NCBI GenBank assembly: GCA_018897105.1
Contig: JAHILF010000043.1
Span: 1 to 36,618, forward strand
Reading direction: 5' to 3'
Origin: Pseudomonadota bacterium
GTDB lineage: Bacteria; Desulfobacterota; Desulfobulbia; Desulfobulbales; SURF-16
Length of the DNA stretch: 36,618 nucleotides
Numbering within the stretch: the first letter of the stretch is position 1; each line of letters begins with the position of its first letter. Positions 16,780 to 25,449 of this stretch are shown piece by piece. The translations under genes were made by a program, and so were the position numbers. The notes beneath the pieces were generated by a model. That model saw nothing but the letters and a program-made list of their open reading frames with translations, had not been told where the DNA came from and searched no databases.

Positions 16780-18519
16780 ATGACGGAAGACATCTACGCT
16801 TTCAAATACGGCGAGTACGGCAACACCGAGGCGATTATCGCTAAAAAACCCGGCCTTGCCCTGCAATACTTCAATTACATCAACAAAGGCACGGCCTTCA
16901 GCGAGGAAGAACGGAAAAAGCTGGGTCTTGACGGCGCCCTGCCCCCCTCGCCCCGTTCTCTGGTTAGCCAGGTGATCAACAGTGCCGAAAAGGTGAAAAA
17001 CAAGGAAGATGATATTGAACGCTACATCTATATCCGCGCTCTTTTCGACCGCAACGCGACCCTGGCCCACGCCTTGATCCGCAGTGATATCAAAACCTAT
17101 ATGGGCATCATCTACACCCCCACCGTGGGACTTGCCTGCCAGCGTTATTCGTCGATTTTCCGTAATGCCAACGGCGTTCACTTCTATCCCGGCAACATCG
17201 AACGGGCGGAAGAGATCCTGCGCCGCTATGTGCACCTGGGGATCAGGGTGGCCGTGGTGACGGACAACCAGGGGATCCTGGGCATCGGCGACCAGGGGGC
17301 CGGCGGCATCGCCATCTGCCTCGGCAAACTCATGCTCTATACCCAGGGGGCGGGCATCGCCCCCTGGCACTGCCTGCCCATCTCCCTTGACGTGGGCACG
17401 AACAACAAGGCGCTGCTGGACGATGAATTTTACCTGGGCTGGAGGCATGAAAGGCTCTCGGGCAGTGATTATCTGCGTTTCGTACAGCGCTTTGCCAAGG
17501 CCTTCAGGGCTGTTTTCCCCAATGCCCTCTGCCAGTGGGAGGACTTTTCCAAACAGAACGCCTTTGCCATCAGGGACTCCTACCTGCACGATCTGATTTC
17601 CTTTAATGACGACATCCAGGGCACCGGGGCGGTCACCCTGGCCGGTATACTCACCGCCATGCGCATCAAAAAGGAGAAACTGGAAGATCAGGTCTATCTG
17701 ATCCATGGTGCCGGGGCCGGTGGAGTGGGCATTGCCGAACAGATCGAAACCGCCCTGCTTGAAAACGGTTTAAGCCCTGAAGCGGCACGCAGCCGTATTT
17801 ATACCCTGGACAGCCACGGGCTGGTCACCTCGGACCGCAAACTCGAACCGTACAAGGAAAAATTCGCCAAAGACCCGTCCCAGCTCCCATGGTTGAAAGA
17901 GACCGGTGGCGGCAGCCTGGAAAACGTGGTGAAATTTGAGAAGGTGACCGTGCTCATCGGCACCTCGGGTCAATCCGGTTGTTTCACCAAAGAGGTGGTG
18001 CAGGCAGCAGCGGCCAATACCCCGCGGCCGGTCATCCTGCCGCTCAGTAACCCCACCTCCATGACAGAGGCCCTGCCGGAAGACATCTACAAGTGGACCG
18101 ACGGCAAGGCCCTGGTGGCCACCGGTAGCCCCTTCCCGAATGTGGCGCACAACGGCAAGACATTCACCATCGGTCAGTGCAACAATGTTTTTGTTTTTCC
18201 CGGGGTGGGACTGGGTATCATTGCCTCAGGGGCCAAGGAGGTACTGCCGTCCTTTTTTACCGCAGCCGCCCATGCTGTTTCCCAGTGCGTCCAGCCAGAC
18301 GCCATGGACAGGGGCGAGCTGCTGCCGCCGGTTTCGGAACTGCAGAACGTCAGCATCAAGGTGTCCCAGGCTGTGGGACTCACCGCCATCAGGGCCAATG
18401 TCGGTCATCTCTGCGCCTTCAGCGACTTCCAGCATGACAACGATGAGGAGAAGTTGAACAAGCTGATCACCAACATGCGCTGGCAGCCGGAGTATTTGCC
18501 TATTGAGCTTGCTTCGTAA
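16780..18519 (+). CDS. maeA: NAD-dependent malic enzyme (oxaloacetate-decarboxylating)
   Basis: Malic enzyme oxidatively decarboxylates malate to pyruvate and CO2 with a divalent metal and NAD(P)+. The 579 residues match the large MaeA/SfcA type. Motifs in order are YTPTVGLACQRYSSIFRN with the catalytic Tyr (about residue 110), VTDNQGILGIGDQGAGGIAI (about 160), metal ligands in QWEDF and FNDDIQGTGAV (about 255-285), and the nucleotide-binding GAGAGGVG (about 311). The C-terminal LPLSNPTSMTEALPEDIY and TGSPFPNV are also typical. NAD preference is inferred from similarity to MaeA. A GAGAG lies before the ATG. Its end is only 9 bp from the convergent gene, with no room for a separate terminator. 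Confidence 0.95.
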   Translation: MTEDIYAFKYGEYGNTEAIIAKKPGLALQYFNYINKGTAFSEEERKKLGLDGALPPSPRSLVSQVINSAEKVKNKEDDIERYIYIRALFDRNATLAHALIRSDIKTYMGIIYTPTVGLACQRYSSIFRNANGVHFYPGNIERAEEILRRYVHLGIRVAVVTDNQGILGIGDQGAGGIAICLGKLMLYTQGAGIAPWHCLPISLDVGTNNKALLDDEFYLGWRHERLSGSDYLRFVQRFAKAFRAVFPNALCQWEDFSKQNAFAIRDSYLHDLISFNDDIQGTGAVTLAGILTAMRIKKEKLEDQVYLIHGAGAGGVGIAEQIETALLENGLSPEAARSRIYTLDSHGLVTSDRKLEPYKEKFAKDPSQLPWLKETGGGSLENVVKFEKVTVLIGTSGQSGCFTKEVVQAAAANTPRPVILPLSNPTSMTEALPEDIYKWTDGKALVATGSPFPNVAHNGKTFTIGQCNNVFVFPGVGLGIIASGAKEVLPSFFTAAAHAVSQCVQPDAMDRGELLPPVSELQNVSIKVSQAVGLTAIRANVGHLCAFSDFQHDNDEEKLNKLITNMRWQPEYLPIELAS

Positions 18520-18528
18520 AAAGGGTCT

Positions 18529-19035
18529 TTACTCCTTGCCGTGACGGCGCAGGAAGGGAATTCTGTCAATATTCGCCACCTGTGAACGGCCATCGGCCCT
18601 GATCAGCCAGTAGCGTTGCGGGTTTTCGCCCATCTCCAGCTGCAGGGCGTCAGACACCCAGTGCGAGTCGTCGATCAGATTATAAAATGCGGAATCTATC
18701 CCGAAAAAACCGTCCAGCAGATGGGCGATTTCATGGACGGTTTTACTGGGATAGCCTTGGGGCATGGCCAACCAGTTACCCAGGTCGTCGAATCCCTCCT
18801 GCCGCAATTCCCCAAGCAGCTGTTCCACCCGCTGCCTGTTCTGCCCCATCCCCTCCGCCAGTTTCTCCTTGAACTCATCCTGCAGGGCGGACACCGATTC
18901 TTCGGCAATAACGTCCACCCGGTCATATTTCACCAGAATGGTATTGTGAAAAAAACGCAGCACATTGTCTCTGCATGATTCAAAACCCTGGCCTGTCACC
19001 AGCAGCAGATGCGAGCTTATCAATTCAGAATCCAT
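18529..19035 (-). CDS. Unknown protein with an HExxH motif
   Basis: The family is not recognised. The chosen ATG at 19035 follows a strong GGGGGAG and gives 168 residues; an in-frame start at 19083 would add 16. No signal peptide or membrane segment is visible. Residues about 50-80 are charged and probably helical (SALQDEFKEKLAEGMGQNRQ). Residues 101-105 read HEIAH within KTVHEIAHLLDGFFGID, the zinc-metallopeptidase HExxH pattern, followed by acidic and His residues that could give a third ligand (IDDSHWVSD). Whether this is a real zincin or a chance match cannot be decided here. It converges tightly on maeA. Confidence 0.65.
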   Translation of the reverse strand: MDSELISSHLLLVTGQGFESCRDNVLRFFHNTILVKYDRVDVIAEESVSALQDEFKEKLAEGMGQNRQRVEQLLGELRQEGFDDLGNWLAMPQGYPSKTVHEIAHLLDGFFGIDSAFYNLIDDSHWVSDALQLEMGENPQRYWLIRADGRSQVANIDRIPFLRRHGKE

Positions 19036-19165
19036 GTCTCCCCCGATATGGTTCATGCCGGAAATATTATAATACGAACTCAACAGTATTCGCTTGCAAG
19101 TCTGTCATCATATAAAAAAATAAGGTAACAATCCAGATCAAGGTGAAAAACGGATGGAATCTTTA

Positions 19166-19211
19166 ATCGCGGGCAAGGCCCGCTCTTACGGAAGCGGGCC
19201 TTGCCCGCGAT
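19166..19211. repeat. Perfect 19-bp GC-rich palindromic hairpin (REP-like)
   Basis: Arms 19166-19184 and 19193-19211 (core GCGGGCAAGGCCCGC) are perfectly complementary with an 8-base loop (CTTACGGA). There is no T run on either side, so it is more like a repetitive extragenic palindrome than a simple terminator. It lies between the antiporter gene and the small HExxH gene, both on the minus strand. Confidence 0.8.
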
Positions 19212-19293
19212 AACGAATGGATAGTTACCAATTTTTTTCAATAACATGTAATGGCGGCAAAAAAAAGGAAAGTTTTCCTCAGATAGCCAAGCC

Positions 19294-21456
19294 TCAGCGC
19301 AGCTGCCGATCAGCCAGCAGGGTCTCATTGGCCGGCCGGTAAACAATCAGCAGGGGTTTGCGGATCCGCCGGGAAACCGTCTCCACCAATGAGCCGAAAA
19401 ACAGCTTTTTCAGTACATTCTTTTTCGAGGTGCCCATGACCACCAGATCATGCTTTTCCGATTCCTTGAGAATCGTTTCCTGCCTGGCCTCAGTCTTGTC
19501 GATCTGAAAAGTGATCTGGGCCGTAATTTTCAGCCTTTTTACCCAGTCTGCCAGCTGCTGCTTCTTGAATTCCACTCTCTCATCAGGCTCATCGGCGGGT
19601 AACAGATAGAGGATGGTCAACTGATGATCACCCACCCGTGACAGGGCATGCACGATGGGACCCACGTCATTAAGCTCATCCAGGCTGCGCACCGGCACCA
19701 GTATCCTTTCCGTATGCAGCTCGCCATAAAACCTGACCAGCACCACCGGACAGGCGACGTTTTTCGCCACCTTCTCCAAAATCTCCTGAAAGCTCTGAAA
19801 GGTCCCTTCAATGGGATAGCCGAGAACAACCGCCCTGGCATCGTTGTATTCCACCGCAGCTACCAGACCCGAGGCGATATCCTTGTCCGGCACCAGTTCC
19901 GTGTGCAGATCATAGCCTAGTTTCTCCACCTCCTCCCGCTCCCCGCTGAAAAGAAAATCCATGGCTCCCTGCAGGATATATTCCCTGCTGTACGGTTGCA
20001 CCACCCGCACGGACATGGGCACCGCATTATAATGATGGGCCAAAATCGTTGCCATACGGGCCAGACCGACGACTTTAGCCGATTGTTTTGCCCCGAAAGC
20101 CACCACCCCGTCAGGGATTGGGTGAGGAACGAGTTTTTCCCAGGTCCATGGCACAAGGGAAAAAACTTCGTGTTGTTTGTTGCCGTTGTGATCCCTCTTT
20201 TTTCCTGCTCTGCCGACTGGTTGCACCTCTTTGTCAACGATCTCGCAGGACTCACCGGCCCTGGCTATTGCCAGCCGAGCGCAGACCGGTCCGGAAAGCT
20301 CGGAGAGTACCACGCCGGCGAGTACAACCGGGGTGATGATGGCGGAAAAGACAGCCAGATTTTCATCACTGCTGATCAGAAAGATAAGACCGATGGCCAC
20401 ACCGGCCTGGGGCATGAGCGCCAGGCCCAGGTAATTGCGCACGGCAATCGGGGCCCTGGTAAAAAATGCCCCGGTAAAAGCCCCGCAGTATTTACCGATA
20501 ATCCTGAACAGGTAATAGACAAGCCCGACCCAGCCCGCGTTGCCGAGGGAGGCCAGATCGAGGTGGCAGCCGGCCAGGGTGAAAAACAGCACATAAATGG
20601 GGGGCTCAAAGGCATTCAGGGCACGGAAAAGACGGACATCCCTGGTCACCCTGTTGATCACGGTAAACCCGGCTGCCATTCCGGCAAGCAGCGGGGAAAG
20701 ATGAAAAGCCCGGCACCCTTCACCGCAGAGCAGCAGCAGGGCCAGACCGGCGGTAAGCATCTCGTCATGCCGCTTGAGATGATGCAGCACAAAGGAGATC
20801 ACAAGGCCGGTGATCAACCCGGCAGAGAGGGAAAAAGAGATCTCCATCATGCTGCTAAGTATGGCTCCGGCCACCGAACCGCTGCCGCCAACGGCAATCT
20901 GCCCGGCAAAGGACATGGCCAGACCGAAAAAGATAATGGCCAGACCGTTGTCAATGGCCACCACCGCCATCAGCGTCGAGGTCAGCGGCCCTTTGGCCTT
21001 CAGCTCCCGCATGACATGCAGGGTGGTGGCGGGTGCGGTGGCCACGGAAACGGCCCCCAGCAGCAGGGCCATGACAAGATAATCAGCCATGCCCCAGACC
21101 GCGGCTTGCAGACCGCATAACCGGGCCGCGAAAAAAGAAGCGAACGCCACGAAGAGCAACGCACCGGTTGCCTCGGCGACGCCGATGGCACCAATGCTCC
21201 TGGCAGATTGGCGTAGACGTTTGACTTCGATCTGTTCGCCGATGCCAAAGGCGATCAGCATCAGGGCAATCTGGGTAAAATGGTGCAGCTTATTGCCCAC
21301 CGACTCCATGGTGACGATGCCGAAGCCCGACGGACCAAGCAGCAATCCGGCCAGGATGTAGCCGGTGACGGAAGGCAGTTTCAGCAGCTGTCCGGCCTTT
21401 GCCGCCAGCATTCCCGCAGCCAGCAGCACGGCAAGCCCCAAGGTGACGTCTTCCAT
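19294..21456 (-). CDS. CPA2-family cation:proton antiporter with C-terminal UspA-like domains
   Basis: This 720-residue protein (from the ATG at 21456) has an N-terminal Na+/H+ exchanger domain of about 12-13 membrane helices (residues about 3-395; for example LPSVTGYILAGLLLGPSGFG near 30-50). Its roughly 325-residue cytoplasmic tail resembles tandem universal stress protein domains. The first holds VVAFGAKQSAKVVGLARMA; the second starts at RILVPVRSLDELNDVG and ends DLVVMGTSKKNVLKKLFFGS. The USP ATP loop is usually G-x2-G-x9-G-S; here the second Gly is replaced, so ATP binding may be weak. Exchange of Na+ or K+ for H+ gated by the tail is likely, with ion specificity unknown. An upstream in-frame start at 21555 would run toward the divergent gdhA promoter and is not preferred. 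Confidence 0.9.
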   Translation of the reverse strand: MEDVTLGLAVLLAAGMLAAKAGQLLKLPSVTGYILAGLLLGPSGFGIVTMESVGNKLHHFTQIALMLIAFGIGEQIEVKRLRQSARSIGAIGVAEATGALLFVAFASFFAARLCGLQAAVWGMADYLVMALLLGAVSVATAPATTLHVMRELKAKGPLTSTLMAVVAIDNGLAIIFFGLAMSFAGQIAVGGSGSVAGAILSSMMEISFSLSAGLITGLVISFVLHHLKRHDEMLTAGLALLLLCGEGCRAFHLSPLLAGMAAGFTVINRVTRDVRLFRALNAFEPPIYVLFFTLAGCHLDLASLGNAGWVGLVYYLFRIIGKYCGAFTGAFFTRAPIAVRNYLGLALMPQAGVAIGLIFLISSDENLAVFSAIITPVVLAGVVLSELSGPVCARLAIARAGESCEIVDKEVQPVGRAGKKRDHNGNKQHEVFSLVPWTWEKLVPHPIPDGVVAFGAKQSAKVVGLARMATILAHHYNAVPMSVRVVQPYSREYILQGAMDFLFSGEREEVEKLGYDLHTELVPDKDIASGLVAAVEYNDARAVVLGYPIEGTFQSFQEILEKVAKNVACPVVLVRFYGELHTERILVPVRSLDELNDVGPIVHALSRVGDHQLTILYLLPADEPDERVEFKKQQLADWVKRLKITAQITFQIDKTEARQETILKESEKHDLVVMGTSKKNVLKKLFFGSLVETVSRRIRKPLLIVYRPANETLLADRQLR

Positions 21457-21567
21457 TAATAATGTCCCGATTGCGCAAATGAATTTGTCAAAAAAATCCC
21501 TTACCCATTCTAATGGTAATGGCTGAATTTCACCATATTTAGATGGATACCGCAAAAAACTTCTTCT

Positions 21568-21596
21568 TTGGTTTTCCGAAATTTATGTGCTAAAAT
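21568..21596 (+). promoter_or_regulatory. Candidate sigma-70 promoter of gdhA
   Basis: TTGGTT (21568-21573) and TAAAAT (21591-21596) are spaced by 17 bp and lie about 60 bp before the gdhA ATG. The -35 is weak (TTG only) and the -10 matches five of six positions. It faces away from the antiporter gene. Confidence 0.5.
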
Positions 21597-21655
21597 CATC
21601 AAATATTTCAAGGATATTCGCCGTTATTCCCTTTTTTTTACGAGGTGCTCACAGG

Positions 21656-23005
21656 ATGAATGAGCTGATGCAGAAGATCAAAGACCGGGACCCGGCCGAA
21701 AAGGAATTTCACCAGGCGGTTTACGAGGTATTGCAGACCGTTAAACCGGTGCTTGACCGCTATCCCCAGTACCGTCAGAGCGCGGTGCTCGAGAGGATTA
21801 CCGAACCGGAGCGGATGATCATGTTCCGGGTGCCCTGGATGGATGACCAGAACCAGGTCCATGTCAACCGCGGTTTCCGGGTGGAGATGAACAGCGCCCG
21901 GGGCCCCTATAAAGGAGGACTGCGGTTTCATCCCTCGGTCAATCTCGGCATCATCAAATTCCTGGCCTTTGAGCAGGTTTTTAAAAACAGCCTGACCACG
22001 CTGTCCATGGGCGGCGGCAAGGGCGGTTCCGACTTTAACCCCAAAGGCAGATCCGATAACGAGGTGATGCGCTTCTGCCAGAGTTTCATGGCCGAACTCT
22101 TCCGTCATATCGGCGCCAATACCGATATCCCGGCAGGCGACATCGGCGTCGGCGCCCGGGAAATCGGCTTTCTCTTCGGCATGTATAAAAAACTGCGCAA
22201 CGAATTCACCGGCGTGCTCACCGGCAAAAGCCTCAACTGGGGCGGCAGCCTGATCCGCCCGGAGGCCACCGGCTACGGCAACGTCTACTTTGCCGCAGAA
22301 ATGCTGGCCACCAAAAACCAGACCTTTGCCGGCAAAACCTGCCTCATTTCCGGCTCGGGCAACGTGGCCCAGTTTACCGCGGAAAAAGCGCTTGAACTCG
22401 GCGGCAGGGTGCTGACCCTGTCTGATTCATCGGGCTACATCCTGGATGAGCAGGGGATTGATGCGGAAAAGCTCGCCTTTGTGAAAACCCTGAAAAACAT
22501 CAGGCGGGGCCGGATACGGGAATATGCCGAAAAATACCCGAATACGATTTATACGGAAAGAGATCCGAGCCTTGGCTTTAATCCCCTGTGGAACCACAAG
22601 GCGGACTGCGCCCTGCCCTGCGCCACGGAAAACGAGATCAACCGGCAGGATGCGGAAAACCTGGTGCGCAACGGGGTCAGCCTGATCAGCGAAGGGGCCA
22701 ATATGCCCTCCACCCCGGAGGCAATCGACCTCTTTCTGGACCATAGGCTGCTCTATGCCCCGAGCAAGGCAGCCAATGCCGGCGGAGTGGCGGTTTCCGG
22801 CCTGGAGATGGCCCAGAATTCCATGCGCATCAACTGGCCCAGGGAGGAGGTTGACGGCAGGCTAAAAATCATCATGAAATTCATCCATAAAACCTGTCTC
22901 GATGCGGCGGCAGAATATGGGGAGCCCGGCAATTACCTGGCCGGGGCCAACATCGCAGGCTTTGTCAAGGTAGTGGACGCCATGCTGGATCAGGGATTGG
23001 TGTAA
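21656..23005 (+). CDS. gdhA: NADP-specific glutamate dehydrogenase
   Basis: GdhA forms glutamate from 2-oxoglutarate and ammonium with NADPH. The 449 residues match the hexameric bacterial GdhA (E. coli 447). Substrate-site motifs are MNSARGPYKGGLRFHPSVN (about 78-96), the catalytic-Lys region SMGGGKGGSDFNPKG (about 120-134) and ANTDIPAGDIGVGAREIG (about 156-173). The coenzyme domain shows ISGSGNVAQFTAEKA (about 233-247). The ATG at 21656 has GAGGTG upstream; the longer reading frame starting at 21587 is rejected because it overlaps the likely promoter. NADP use is inferred from overall similarity to the NADP class. Confidence 0.95.
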   Translation: MNELMQKIKDRDPAEKEFHQAVYEVLQTVKPVLDRYPQYRQSAVLERITEPERMIMFRVPWMDDQNQVHVNRGFRVEMNSARGPYKGGLRFHPSVNLGIIKFLAFEQVFKNSLTTLSMGGGKGGSDFNPKGRSDNEVMRFCQSFMAELFRHIGANTDIPAGDIGVGAREIGFLFGMYKKLRNEFTGVLTGKSLNWGGSLIRPEATGYGNVYFAAEMLATKNQTFAGKTCLISGSGNVAQFTAEKALELGGRVLTLSDSSGYILDEQGIDAEKLAFVKTLKNIRRGRIREYAEKYPNTIYTERDPSLGFNPLWNHKADCALPCATENEINRQDAENLVRNGVSLISEGANMPSTPEAIDLFLDHRLLYAPSKAANAGGVAVSGLEMAQNSMRINWPREEVDGRLKIIMKFIHKTCLDAAAEYGEPGNYLAGANIAGFVKVVDAMLDQGLV

Positions 23006-23015
23006 TGCAAATATG

Positions 23016-23146
23016 TGATGAACTCGTAAGACTTTTTTCACCACGGAGCACACAGAGAGCACAGAGAAATATTTTTCATTACAGTTAGTTAGCTCTGTGT
23101 GCTCTGTGCTCTCTGTGGTTAATTTCCCGGTTTTACAAATCCATCA
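23016..23146. repeat. MITE-like element, copy B (degenerate, CACAGAG-rich)
   Basis: The left end TGATGAACTCGTAA starts at 23016. The right end TTTTACAAATCCATCA (23131-23146) is a degenerate inverted match. Inside are complementary CACAGAG/CTCTGTG tracts at 23041-23066 and 23093-23118 that can form a long hairpin. It fills the space between the convergent gdhA and glycosidase-like genes, with no other terminator visible. Confidence 0.7.
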
Positions 23147-23162
23147 GAAAAGTGCCATGGGC

Positions 23163-25268
23163 TCAGGGCGACTTGGGAAACAGTTTCATCCAGAAAGGAT
23201 TGACGTCCTGCCTGGCCAAAAGATACCAGGAGGTTGCGCCGATATGCAGCCGCCGGGGATAGGTCCACTGTCCCGACCAGTCACCGATCTCCCGATAAAA
23301 GCCGGTTTCAGCCTTATCCGGGCAGGCGGCATACATGCCCATCCCCCGGCCGCTGCCCGGTTTGCTCTCGGCAGCAAAACCAGGACCGGACAGATAACTG
23401 ATGATCTGCTCGGCCTGCTCTTTGCGGCCGAGAAAGTAGTAGACAGCCGCCACCTGGGCCGTGCCCTCAGACCAGACCCCCTTGCCTTCCCGGCTGAATC
23501 TGTAACCCCAGATACCGTCACAGGCGGGATCCGGCTCCAATTCCCGCACATTGGCATCAAGCCACAGGATGGGAGACGGAAGCGCTGTATCATCCTGCCA
23601 GCCGATAATCCTGCGAAACTCCGGGTCATGGCCCATGGCCAGCAGACTCCAGGTCTGCACGTCCAGCGGCGCCACATCCCGGTTGAGCGAGCCGTCAAGA
23701 TCACTGGTCCCTGCCAGAAAATGCCCCTCTTGGGGATCATACATCTTCAGGACAAAACTGCGGGCATGCCTTGCCCGCTCAAGCCAGGCCCGGTCACCGG
23801 TGAGATCGGCCAGTTGCATAAAGGCCACATAGAGATCGATGTTGTGCTCGGTGCTGCGCCACAGTAAACGACTCGGTCCACCACCACTACCGGCGTCCTC
23901 CCAGCCGTCGAATCCGCCGCTATAGCCACCGCCTTTGCCCACCAGGACATCAGGATTGTCGGCTGATTCATTAACCCGGCAATTGTGCTCAATCCACTCT
24001 GCTCCCTGCAGGGCAGCGCGCAGGTAAGGCTTATCCCGGCCCGGCACAGAAAACTTACGATGGGCGGCCAGCAGGGAGATAACGGTCCAGGCCATATTGC
24101 CCGTATCCGTGCTGATCTGGTAGCGGTCCTCCACCCAGGAGGCGGCGGAACCGTTCGGCTTTCCCTGTTCATCTGTCGGAATCTGCCACCAGCCGGGCAG
24201 ACGGGCTGAGTCATCGGCAAGCAGATCCACAGGAACGGCCAGATAGGCGTTGCGCCACCTGCCATCACTGTAAGACCGGTCATGATTCTGCAGCCAGACC
24301 AGGGTATCGGCCAGGATTTTCGCCCGCTTGGCACTTTCAGCGTCCCCTTTGGCCAGAAATGCCAACAGGGTCAGCGCATTGTCGTACAGAAAGGCGGCAT
24401 TGCGCAGCGACTTGTCCTCATTCTTGCCTGTTGCCCGGTATGATCTGATAAGCCGCAGCATGTTCTTGTCCGCATTGTTGTACCTGACATCATCAAGATA
24501 AACCGTGGCACCCTGACGATTTTTGCCCGCATCGAAAAAGACCGTGAGCCCACCGATCACCCCGGTGAGGTTGGATCCCGGCGGGATCTCAATCTTAAAC
24601 GGCTGCCAACTGGTGGTCAGTTTCAGGAGTTTTGGGGTGTTTTTCAGTCGGTCCAGGGTGTCGCGGTTCGGTTGGTCGGAATTACTGCGGCCCTTCTCAT
24701 TAATGCCGCCGATCTCGATTCTGACTTGCTCACCGCCGAGTTTACCGCGGATCCACCCGGTCAACTCGGTGGCCCCCACCAGTACCCGCCCCCGCCGCTC
24801 CCCCCAGTTTCCTCCACTCAGGTTGGGGAAGGCCCAGGTCACCCCGACCCATCCTCTTTTTTTCGCCGGCTGATAGGTGATGCGCAGGCAGGTATTACCG
24901 GAAAAAGGGCTTTCCCGGCTGTCAGGGGCCAGGGTGAGATCGTTCACATCACCCGCCCAGTTGATGGGGTAAAAGCCGGCCGCCCCAGTGTCATACTCGT
25001 CATACACCACCGTGCCATCGGTCAGGCGGTCCATCTCCCGATCCAGGTAGCCATAGAGGGCATCCAGAGGGACTGTGGGAACGGGGCTCTCGGTTGCCAC
25101 GGTTGGGGTTGGGGCAAGTAGTGTTTCCTGCTGCTCGGTTTCTTGGGCAAGCAGATTGCTGCCCAAACCGGTCAAAGGCAGAGAAAACAGGCAAAGGATG
25201 ATGACAGCCGGCAGGTGGCGGGACAGAGACTGCAGAAGGATACGGAAAGCATCAATTCTGTTTTTCAT
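23163..25268 (-). CDS. Secreted alpha/alpha-toroid (six-hairpin glycosidase-like) protein
   Basis: From the ATG at 25268 the protein has 701 residues; an upstream ATG at 25367 would add 33, and neither has a clear ribosome site. A signal peptide or anchor (LPAVIILCLFSLPLTGLGSN) covers about residues 20-40, followed by a Thr/Pro/Glu linker. Residues about 70-270 look like a carbohydrate-binding-type beta-sandwich (FSGNTCLRITYQ; FKIEIPPGSNLTGVIGGLTV; TVYLDDVRYNN). Residues about 275-700 carry repeated helical hairpins with aromatic and acidic residues (GNMAWTVISLLAAH; GGYSGGFDGWEDAG; GVWSEGTAQVAAVYYFLG; GATSWYLLARQD), as in (alpha/alpha)6 glycoside hydrolases and lyases. A polysaccharide-acting role is likely; the family and catalytic residues are not assigned. 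No polysaccharide synthesis genes adjoin it. Confidence 0.75.
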   Translation of the reverse strand: MKNRIDAFRILLQSLSRHLPAVIILCLFSLPLTGLGSNLLAQETEQQETLLAPTPTVATESPVPTVPLDALYGYLDREMDRLTDGTVVYDEYDTGAAGFYPINWAGDVNDLTLAPDSRESPFSGNTCLRITYQPAKKRGWVGVTWAFPNLSGGNWGERRGRVLVGATELTGWIRGKLGGEQVRIEIGGINEKGRSNSDQPNRDTLDRLKNTPKLLKLTTSWQPFKIEIPPGSNLTGVIGGLTVFFDAGKNRQGATVYLDDVRYNNADKNMLRLIRSYRATGKNEDKSLRNAAFLYDNALTLLAFLAKGDAESAKRAKILADTLVWLQNHDRSYSDGRWRNAYLAVPVDLLADDSARLPGWWQIPTDEQGKPNGSAASWVEDRYQISTDTGNMAWTVISLLAAHRKFSVPGRDKPYLRAALQGAEWIEHNCRVNESADNPDVLVGKGGGYSGGFDGWEDAGSGGGPSRLLWRSTEHNIDLYVAFMQLADLTGDRAWLERARHARSFVLKMYDPQEGHFLAGTSDLDGSLNRDVAPLDVQTWSLLAMGHDPEFRRIIGWQDDTALPSPILWLDANVRELEPDPACDGIWGYRFSREGKGVWSEGTAQVAAVYYFLGRKEQAEQIISYLSGPGFAAESKPGSGRGMGMYAACPDKAETGFYREIGDWSGQWTYPRRLHIGATSWYLLARQDVNPFWMKLFPKSP

Positions 25269-25449
25269 TTTTTTATTTTCGTTATGGAATGTTGGGAAAG
25301 ATGTATTGGATAGCGAGGGTCTGGGTTGAACTGAGGCATGATTTCCGTTTCGGGATTTATTCATCATAGTAATATAACGCTTAGTCCTGACTCTGGTTCA
25401 ACGGTATTTTCTGATTTAACCTTGAAGGCGGACCGTGTTGACGTGAAAT

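Noticed and set aside
16540-17706. A 388-codon open frame on the minus strand across malic enzyme
   Set aside because: It lies entirely antisense to maeA and the upstream gene, has low-complexity Gly/Val/Asp composition typical of a shadow of a GC-rich gene, and shows no motifs.
19080-19346. An 88-codon minus-strand frame running through the 19-bp hairpin
   Set aside because: It crosses the palindrome and the antiporter 3' end, and has no ribosome site or recognisable content.
19996-21120. A 374-codon plus-strand open frame opposite the CPA2 antiporter
   Set aside because: It is antisense to a clear membrane transporter gene, and its product is rich in Gly, His, Lys and Gln with no hydrophobic core, as expected for a complement reading.
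25370-25449. A tRNA-like CTGGTTCAACGG stretch upstream of the glycosidase-like gene
   Set aside because: No acceptor or anticodon stem can be formed around it.
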